Of a stretch of 8,606 bases of DNA, positions 1 through 4,885 are shown one piece after another. Position 1 is the stretch's first letter, and the number at the start of each line of letters is the position of its first letter. The stretch is from an uncultured Eggerthellaceae bacterium (GTDB lineage Bacteria > Actinomycetota > Coriobacteriia > Coriobacteriales > Eggerthellaceae): positions 1 to 8,606 of the forward strand of contig CANRPV010000059.1 in NCBI GenBank assembly GCA_947632575.1. Direction: 5' to 3'. The notes under the pieces are model-generated. The model had not been told where the DNA came from. It made no database searches and saw only the letters and a program-made list of their open reading frames with translations. The position numbers and the translations under genes were made by a program.

Positions 1-1183
1 TAATACACCCATCAAAAGTGCTGACGAGAAGCCTAAAAAGAAGCTGAAAAAGCCTGCGAAGATCGCGCTTATTGCCATAGCAGTGATTGTCGTTCTTTTG
101 GGTGGCACCGGAATTACTCTCTGGGGTCTTTACACGGCAGGCGCCATGAACCTCCATCAGAATGCCGATAACCTTCAGAACTCTGATAATTCTATTGCTT
201 ATGATGAGGGAAAGACTATCTACTACAACGGCAAGAAGTACGTCTACAACGATAACATCGTTTCAATCTGCGTCATCGGCTACGATCGGAAATCATCCGA
301 CACCACCCATGAGGGGCAAGCAGACGCCATTATGGTTGCTGGACTGGACACGATGACAGGCCAGATGAACGTACTTATCGTTCCTCGAGATAGTATGATT
401 GACGTACGGGAAGAACTTGTCCATGGTACGAAGGTCAACGGACAGGAAATAATGCAGCTTGCACTAAGCTATGCATTCGGAGCCAACGATGAGGAATCCA
501 GTGAAGCGGTAGTGGATGAGACCTCTCGTATTCTCTACAACATGCCCCTGCGCTACTACTACACCATCAATATTGAAGGAATCTCAACGATAGCCGACTC
601 CATTGGCGGCGTTTATTTGGTTCCCGAAGAGTCTATACCCGTTAATAAAAACATCCAGGCTGGAGTGCCTATTACGCTAACCGGGAAAAATGCCTACGAT
701 TTCGTCCATTGGCGGTCCACTGAAGGTGACAATACCGCCCTTATGCGCCAACCTAGACAGATGCAGTTCATTAAAGCGTTTGCCTCTCAAGCCCTCGAAA
801 AGGCAAAGACCAACCCTGGCATCTTCTTGGACGTATACAACTCGCTTGCCTCTTATGCCACGACTAATCTCGGCGTGACAGAGCTGACCTATCTTGCGGG
901 CACTATGATCCAACATGATGTCGGAGACGTGAATATTCTCACCCTTCAGGGCGATTTGAGCATTAATCCTGATACCGGATATGCCGAGCTATTCTTGAAC
1001 CGTGACAGCGTCTATCAGGCCGTCTTAGCCATGTTTTACACCGAGGTAGGCGACGCTCCGACTAATGAGCAGTCGACACCTACCGACGAAAACGGTAACG
1101 TTATCGAAGGAGAGAATCAGACGATCGCACAACCTGATGTGAACGCTGCTAATCAGGCGGTCGCACAGGCAAGCAGATCCTAA
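1..1183 (+). CDS. LCP (LytR-CpsA-Psr) family cell-wall ligase, 5' truncated by window edge
   Basis: LCP proteins are membrane-anchored enzymes that move glycopolymers from a lipid carrier to peptidoglycan outside the cell. The frame is open from position 2 with no stop, so the true start lies left of the window; the GTG at 83 falls inside the membrane helix and is not the start. Visible order: a Lys-rich cytoplasmic stretch (KPKKKLKKPAK), one membrane helix (about 62-133), then the LCP domain. Counting residues from the codon at 83, core motifs are GYDR (66-69), QADAIM (79-84), VPRDS (100-104), YYYTINIEGISTIADSIGGV (158-177) and the Arg-rich site at 209-226 (HWR, D216, RQPRQ). The C-terminal 40 or so residues are polar, Asn/Gln-rich and probably disordered. 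The first Arg of the usual RxR pair appears as His209. The AT-richer codons differ from the ribosomal genes nearby. The family is confident; the polymer handled is unknown. Confidence 0.88.
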   Translation, partial: NTPIKSADEKPKKKLKKPAKIALIAIAVIVVLLGGTGITLWGLYTAGAMNLHQNADNLQNSDNSIAYDEGKTIYYNGKKYVYNDNIVSICVIGYDRKSSDTTHEGQADAIMVAGLDTMTGQMNVLIVPRDSMIDVREELVHGTKVNGQEIMQLALSYAFGANDEESSEAVVDETSRILYNMPLRYYYTINIEGISTIADSIGGVYLVPEESIPVNKNIQAGVPITLTGKNAYDFVHWRSTEGDNTALMRQPRQMQFIKAFASQALEKAKTNPGIFLDVYNSLASYATTNLGVTELTYLAGTMIQHDVGDVNILTLQGDLSINPDTGYAELFLNRDSVYQAVLAMFYTEVGDAPTNEQSTPTDENGNVIEGENQTIAQPDVNAANQAVAQASRS

Positions 1184-1234
1184 AAAGACTCTGAGAGTTC
1201 TATAAGACGCCGCTTGTTTTCAGCATATCGAGTT

Positions 1235-1271
1235 ATAAGAACGAGATCATCAATGATGATCTCGTTCTTAT
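1235..1271 (+). terminator. 17-bp perfect hairpin after the LCP gene, probable terminator
   Basis: The arms 1235-1251 and 1255-1271 are perfect reverse complements (17 bp) around the 3-nt loop AAT, starting about 50 nt after the LCP stop codon. No long T run follows: the 3' arm ends in CGTTCTTAT and continues TCTATGCC. It is therefore a strong stem but a poor classical intrinsic terminator. It could act as a terminator without a U-tract, as an mRNA 3'-end stabiliser, or in either direction, since it is symmetric. Confidence 0.6.
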
Positions 1272-1326
1272 CTATGCCGGGCTATCATCTTCGTATTGTC
1301 TAAACCTGGAAAAAAGTGTCAGAAAT

Positions 1327-1352
1327 TACATTTAATTCCGGAATTAAATGTA
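1327..1352. promoter_or_regulatory. 26-bp perfect palindrome, candidate operator of the ATPase gene
   Basis: Half-site TACATTTAATTCC (1327-1339) is followed directly by its exact reverse complement (1340-1352). The palindrome covers where the -35 element and spacer of the ATPase promoter should lie, and its last two bases overlap the -10 box TATAAT (1351-1356). A related, degenerate third half-site lies at 1357-1371 (ATTACATTATTTTCC against ATTACATTTAATTCC at 1325-1339, 12 of 15 matching), offset by 32 bp, about three helical turns. This arrangement fits a dimeric regulator that blocks polymerase. The binding protein is unknown; autoregulation by the ATPase is only a guess. Confidence 0.6.
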
Positions 1353-1356
1353 TAAT
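1351..1356 (+). promoter_or_regulatory. -10 box of the ATPase promoter
   Basis: TATAAT is an exact sigma-70 -10 consensus, 38 nt before the ATPase start codon. At 17-19 nt upstream the sequence is ACATTT or TTACAT, a poor -35 match inside the palindrome. The promoter may be weak, helped by an activator, or dependent on the -10 alone. Transcription would start near 1363, giving a leader of about 32 nt. Confidence 0.5.
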
Positions 1357-1380
1357 ATTACATTATTTTCCAAGTTTGAA

Positions 1381-1393
1381 AGTAAGGCTTACT
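1381..1393 (+). promoter_or_regulatory. Ribosome binding site of the ATPase inside a small dyad
   Basis: The Shine-Dalgarno-like AAGG (1384-1387) lies 7 nt before ATG 1395 and supports that start. It is contained in AGTAAG-G-CTTACT, a 6-bp inverted repeat around one central base. The dyad is too tight for a full hairpin but could pair as a 4-bp stem (AGTA/TACT) that would occlude the site, or form a DNA operator. Confidence 0.4.
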
Positions 1394-1394
1394 C

Positions 1395-2735
1395 ATGAAG
1401 CGACTCATCGACGAACAGCTCGTTGATTGGATGGCGAATCCTCGACGAAAGCCTCTTCTCCTTTTTGGTGCTCGTCAAGTGGGAAAGACCTACGCGCTCG
1501 AGCGCTTCGGGTCAACTCATTTCGATAACTACGTACATATTGACTTTTCAAGAAATACATCAGCTATTGATATATTTGAAGGATCATTGGATCCCAAGCG
1601 AATCATTCCTGCTCTCGAAGCCCTGTCACACTCCGACATCCAACCTGAGCGCACCCTAATAATCCTCGATGAGATACAGTCGAGCGAACGTGCCCTTATG
1701 GCTCTTAAGTATTTTTGTGAGGACGCACCTGAATACGCTCTGACAGCTGCAGGCAGCTTGCTTGGTGTAAAGCTCCGGGAACATGGCTCATTTCCTGTCG
1801 GTAAGGTAGATATGAAATTTCTTCATCCCATGAGCTTTGAGGAGTATCTCTGGTCCCGAAGAGAAGAACGTTTAAGCGAGCTTATCAAGGAACATCTCTT
1901 ATCGAGGGAAAAATTCCCCTTCCATGAGCGTGCTCTTGAGCTTTATCGCGAATACCTTTTAGTGGGCGGGATGCCTGATGCAGTTCTTGCATTTAACGAA
2001 TCGGAGAGTTCTGGATCGATAGCTAGCTATGAGGCCGCGCGAGTAAAGCAGCTGGAGATCGATCAGGCCTATATTGCCGATATCGCCAAGCACGCGCCTT
2101 CTACTCTGGTACCACGTATCATTGATGTCTGGCGAAGCGTACCTAGCCAGTTGGCACGTGAAAACAAAAAGTTTCAATACAAATCGGTGCAAAGCGGAGG
2201 TAGAGCCTCTGTTTACGAGGAATCTGTAGCGTGGCTTATATCCGCTGCCGTCGTAGAAAAGTGCGTCAAAGTCACTGAACCCGTAGCTCCACTAGGGAAT
2301 TTTGAAGATACTACCTCTTTTAAGCTCTATAGGGCCGATACAGGCCTTCTCTCAGCCTCTATGCAGGTGCTTCCGAATGATATTCTTCCGCAAAGCGGAA
2401 AGGCCTCCTCTTTCCGAGGCGCTCTTGCAGAAAACTATGTCATGCAGCAATTCTGTTCCGAGAATATAAAGACTTATTATTGGGGAGTTCCCAGTAAGCA
2501 AGAGATCGATTTTCTAGCTCGTAACAAAGCCGGCGACATCATACCAATGGAAGTTAAATCCGGGGACAATGTTCGATCGAACAGCCTTGATGGATTTCGA
2601 AGGAAGTACGAGCCTCCTTATGTCGTAAGGTTTAGTACGAAGAACTTTGGAACAGATAAATTCGTGCAGAGTATTCCGCTTTACACGGCTTGCTATTACG
2701 CCAAAGAATTTATCCCATCGCCTTCTTTCGTATAG
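1395..2735 (+). CDS. AAA_14 / DUF4143 family ATPase
   Basis: A complete 446-residue protein of the widespread bacterial and archaeal AAA_14/DUF4143 ATPases, whose cellular role is not established. The N-terminal ATPase domain has Walker A GARQVGKT (25-32), Walker B TLIILDEIQ (87-95), a sensor-like TAAGSLLG (117-124) and the family motif ending HPMSFEEYL (144-152), followed by GGMPDAV (191-197). The middle part (about 222-320) resembles the DUF4143 helical region. The C-terminal part has E346, EID (370-372) and EVK (386-388), the spacing seen in PD-(D/E)XK nuclease-like folds of this family; nuclease activity is not shown. The start is supported by AAGG 7 nt upstream. It stands alone between its own AT-rich promoter and a terminator, converging on the ribosomal operon, with codons AT-richer than that operon; this suggests acquisition by transfer. 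No partner toxin or antitoxin gene is visible. Confidence 0.9.
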   Translation: MKRLIDEQLVDWMANPRRKPLLLFGARQVGKTYALERFGSTHFDNYVHIDFSRNTSAIDIFEGSLDPKRIIPALEALSHSDIQPERTLIILDEIQSSERALMALKYFCEDAPEYALTAAGSLLGVKLREHGSFPVGKVDMKFLHPMSFEEYLWSRREERLSELIKEHLLSREKFPFHERALELYREYLLVGGMPDAVLAFNESESSGSIASYEAARVKQLEIDQAYIADIAKHAPSTLVPRIIDVWRSVPSQLARENKKFQYKSVQSGGRASVYEESVAWLISAAVVEKCVKVTEPVAPLGNFEDTTSFKLYRADTGLLSASMQVLPNDILPQSGKASSFRGALAENYVMQQFCSENIKTYYWGVPSKQEIDFLARNKAGDIIPMEVKSGDNVRSNSLDGFRRKYEPPYVVRFSTKNFGTDKFVQSIPLYTACYYAKEFIPSPSFV

Positions 2736-2800
2736 CAGCATTAACTCTTATGGAGTCACCGCTCCATCCATTCGTCTATTCCCCAGGTACAAAATGGCCA

Positions 2801-2832
2801 ATAAAAAATGCCGGCGAACCGGCATTTTTTAT
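2801..2832. terminator. Bidirectional intrinsic terminator between ATPase and rplW
   Basis: Arms 2801-2814 and 2819-2832 pair perfectly over 14 bp around the loop CGAA. The core is ATGCCGG/CCGGCAT flanked by A6 on the left and T6 on the right, so each strand ends in a U-run after a GC-rich stem. It lies 66 nt after the ATPase stop and about 120 nt beyond the rplW stop on the other strand, so it can end both convergent transcripts. Confidence 0.9.
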
Positions 2833-2858
2833 CTTGTGTAAGTTAAACTACGTTTGGC

Positions 2859-2891
2859 CTTCGACTAATCTTCGACCTATCTTCGGCTTGG
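2859..2891. repeat. Three imperfect 11-bp tandem repeats
   Basis: The units are CTTCGACTAAT (2859-2869), CTTCGACCTAT (2870-2880) and CTTCGGCTTGG (2881-2891). The first two differ at two positions; the third shares CTTCG and a few other bases. The period is close to one helical turn. They lie in the 3' untranslated region of the rplW transcript. No function is evident. Confidence 0.45.
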
Positions 2892-2938
2892 GTTTCGCGT
2901 ATACCCTGGCTTACGTTTCCCAAAGCTACGCGCAAACC
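2891..2938 (-). other. Structured hairpin in the 3' untranslated region after rplW
   Basis: On the minus strand GGTTTGCGCGTA (2938-2927) pairs with TACGCGAAACC (2901-2891): 11 bp with one bulged G. Stacked on its 5' side is an inner 4-bp stem, GCTT/AAGC. It starts 14 nt after the rplW stop and has no T run behind it, so it looks like a processing or stabilising structure, or a relic, rather than a terminator; the true terminator follows further on. Confidence 0.45.
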
Positions 2939-2952
2939 AAAGCTCGGAGGGC

Positions 2953-3240
2953 TTACGAACCGAAGAGCTCGATCGTGTCGCCATCCTTCAGCGTGATCAT
3001 GGCCTTTTTCCAGGTACGGGTCTTACCCAGCTTCTGATAGCGCTGACGCTTCGGCTTCGGCTTCACGTTGAGGGTGTTTACCTTCTCCACCTTGACGTTG
3101 AAGATAGCCTCGATAGCCTGGGCGATCTCAATCTTGTTGGAATCCTGAGCCACCTCAAACGTGTAGGTGTTGTTTTCCATCATATCGTAGCTGTGCTCCG
3201 TGATGACGGGGCGAATGATGACTTCCCGTGGATCCTTCAT
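2953..3240 (-). CDS. rplW: 50S ribosomal protein L23
   Basis: 95 residues, normal for L23, which binds 23S rRNA domain III at the exit of the peptide tunnel and docks trigger factor and SRP. Seen: PREVIIRPVITEHS (4-17), the usual N-terminal motif; IEAIFNVKVEKVNTLNVK (43-60), the core strand-helix; and a basic segment PKPKRQRYQKLGKTRTWKKA that corresponds to the rRNA-binding extended loop. The start ATG shares its A with the rplD stop (TAATG), indicating translational coupling; a GGAGG lies 10 nt upstream inside rplD. It is the last gene of the operon here, whereas rplB normally follows it. Confidence 0.97.
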   Translation of the reverse strand: MKDPREVIIRPVITEHSYDMMENNTYTFEVAQDSNKIEIAQAIEAIFNVKVEKVNTLNVKPKPKRQRYQKLGKTRTWKKAMITLKDGDTIELFGS

Positions 3241-3866
3241 TAGCCAAGCACCTCCTCGATATGCTTCAAAGCCTGCTCGGTCATGATCAGCACCTTGTTG
3301 TCAATGACCTCATAGGTGTTGATGTCGCTTGCCGGCACGATGTTCACTCTGGGGATGTTGCGGAAGGACAGGAAGGTCTCCACGTCCTCATCGCTGATGA
3401 CCAGCGTCACACGCTTGTTCTCAACGCCAAGCGCCTTCAGAGCGGCCACAGCGCCCTTGGTCTGAGGCTTCTCGAAGTCGAAGCTCTTCACGACGATGAT
3501 CTCGTCGTCGGCCAGCTTAGCGGAAAGGGCCGAACGCAGAGCCAGCTTGATCTCCTTGCGGTTGACCTTGAAGTCATAGGAGCGAGGATGCGGTCCGAAC
3601 ACCACACCGCCGCCAGTCCAATGAGGTGCGCGAATCGTGCCCTGACGAGCCCGACCGGTACCCTTCTGACGCCACGGCTTCTTGCCGCCGCCGCGCACTT
3701 GACCACGAGTCTTGGTCTCATGGGTGCCCTGATGCCAAGAGGCGCGCTGAGCACGCACCACCTGATGCATCACAGGGACATTCGGCTCGATGCCGAAGAC
3801 CGCAGCGGACAGTTCAGTGCTGCCAGCCGAAGCCCCCTTCATGTCTTTCATCTCAATCGTTGCCAT
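3240..3866 (-). CDS. rplD: 50S ribosomal protein L4
   Basis: 208 residues, the usual length. L4 is an early assembly protein whose extended loop lines the constriction of the peptide tunnel; here the loop is the Gly/Arg/Lys-rich stretch about 45-92, including GGGKKPWRQKGTGRARQG (59-76) and the downstream GGGVVFGPHPR motif. In E. coli L4 also represses its own operon through the S10 leader; no such leader exists before rpsJ here, so that control is unlikely in the same form. The first 20 residues (Met/Ser/Ala-rich) are typical N-terminal variation. AAGGAG lies about 11 nt before the ATG. The gap to rplC is 41 nt and the stop overlaps the rplW start by one base. Confidence 0.97.
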   Translation of the reverse strand: MATIEMKDMKGASAGSTELSAAVFGIEPNVPVMHQVVRAQRASWHQGTHETKTRGQVRGGGKKPWRQKGTGRARQGTIRAPHWTGGGVVFGPHPRSYDFKVNRKEIKLALRSALSAKLADDEIIVVKSFDFEKPQTKGAVAALKALGVENKRVTLVISDEDVETFLSFRNIPRVNIVPASDINTYEVIDNKVLIMTEQALKHIEEVLG

Positions 3867-3907
3867 AGTATATGCAGCTCCTTGCCTTATCGTCTCTGAA
3901 GCATCGC

Positions 3908-4528
3908 TTAAGCCATGCGAACACGCACGACGCCGTTCTTGCCACCGGGAACCGCACCCTTGATCAAGATGAGATTCTGGTCTTCATCGACGCGAACCAC
4001 CTCAAGATTCTTCACGGTAACCGTATCGCAGCCCATGTGACCCGGCAGACGCAGTCCTCTGAACACGCGGGAGGGCGTTGCGCACTGGCCGATGGAACCG
4101 GGAGCGCGATGGAAGTGCGCACCATGTCCACCAGGACCGCCACCGAAGCCATGACGCTTGATGACGCCGGCGAAACCCTTGCCCTTGGAAGTACCGGTCA
4201 CATCGACGGTCTTCACATCGGCGAAGGCGGCGACGGTGAACTCATCGCCCACCTTGTGCTCGCTGGCATCCTCGACGCGCACCTCGCGCAGATAGCGGGT
4301 GGGCTTAACACCCTGCTTCGCGAAATGCCCGGCCATGGGCTTGTTAACCTTGTTCTCCTTGATGGATCCGAAACCCATCTGGACAGCTTCGTAGCCGTCG
4401 GTCTCCTTGGTCTTCACCTGGCAAACCAGATTCGGCTCTGCCTGGATAACCGTAACGGGTACGAGCGTGTCGTCGTCGGCAAAGACCTGGGTCATGCCGA
4501 CCTTCTTCCCGTAGATAGCGTTAATCAT
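3908..4528 (-). CDS. rplC: 50S ribosomal protein L3
   Basis: 206 residues, normal for L3, which starts large-subunit assembly and reaches the peptidyl-transferase centre. Visible motifs are IYGKKVGMTQVF (5-16), TGTSKGKGFAGVIKRHGF (111-128) and the family signature HFHRAPGSIGQCATPSRV (138-155), with PGHMG at 162-166. Gln148 sits where E. coli L3 has Gln150, the residue methylated by PrmB; whether it is modified here is not known. A clear GGGAGG precedes the ATG. It lies 12 nt after rpsJ and 41 nt before rplD. Confidence 0.97.
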   Translation of the reverse strand: MINAIYGKKVGMTQVFADDDTLVPVTVIQAEPNLVCQVKTKETDGYEAVQMGFGSIKENKVNKPMAGHFAKQGVKPTRYLREVRVEDASEHKVGDEFTVAAFADVKTVDVTGTSKGKGFAGVIKRHGFGGGPGGHGAHFHRAPGSIGQCATPSRVFRGLRLPGHMGCDTVTVKNLEVVRVDEDQNLILIKGAVPGGKNGVVRVRMA

Positions 4529-4540
4529 CTCGAACCTCCC

Positions 4541-4849
4541 CTAGAGCTTGATCTCGATATCGACGCCAGCGGGAAGATCGAGACGCATCAGAGAGTCGAC
4601 GGTGTTGGGAGTCGGCTCCAAGATGTCGATGAGACGCTTATGAGTGCGCATCTCGAATTGCTCGCGCGAATCTTTATTCATGTGCGGCGATCGGATAACG
4701 CAATAGAGGTTGCGCTCCGTCGGCAGCGGAATTGGTCCGGACACTTTGGCGCCCGTCTTCTGGGCGGTGTCGACGATGAGCTTCGTGGACTGATCCACGA
4801 TCTCATGGTCGTAGCCCTTAAGGCGAATGCGAATTTTTTGACTAGCCAC
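4541..4849 (-). CDS. rpsJ: 30S ribosomal protein S10, GTG start
   Basis: 102 residues, full length. S10 is a head protein of the small subunit and, with NusB, part of transcription antitermination complexes. The signature region GPIPLPTERNLYCVIRSPH (38-56) and SREQFEMRTHKRLIDI (61-76) is intact. The start codon is GTG; the following ASQKIRIRLKGYD matches the usual N-terminus and GGAGG/AAGG stand 9 and 4 nt upstream, which fixes the start. It follows fusA after only 36 nt, without tuf and without room for an S10-type regulatory leader. Confidence 0.97.
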   Translation of the reverse strand: MASQKIRIRLKGYDHEIVDQSTKLIVDTAQKTGAKVSGPIPLPTERNLYCVIRSPHMNKDSREQFEMRTHKRLIDILEPTPNTVDSLMRLDLPAGVDIEIKL

Positions 4850-4885
4850 TTTGCCTTACCTCCAATAAATGAGCCCGGCCACGCC

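Noticed and set aside
83..85. GTG as the start of the LCP gene
   Set aside because: The same frame is open back to the left edge and supplies the Lys-rich cytoplasmic tail and the first half of the membrane helix, so the start is outside the window.
2859..2891. CRISPR-like array
   Set aside because: The 11-bp units are contiguous, imperfect and have no spacers; no cas gene is near.
2840..2952. Remnant of rplB (L2) after rplW
   Set aside because: Reading the minus strand in three frames shows no L2 N-terminal motif and no start codon with a ribosome binding site.
2690..3037. A 115-codon open frame over the convergent intergenic region
   Set aside because: It runs through the ATPase end, the terminator and antisense rplW, with no ribosome binding site or recognisable product.
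3228..3899. A 223-codon open frame on the plus strand
   Set aside because: It is opposite rplD, which is unmistakable L4; the translation is low-complexity and without domains.
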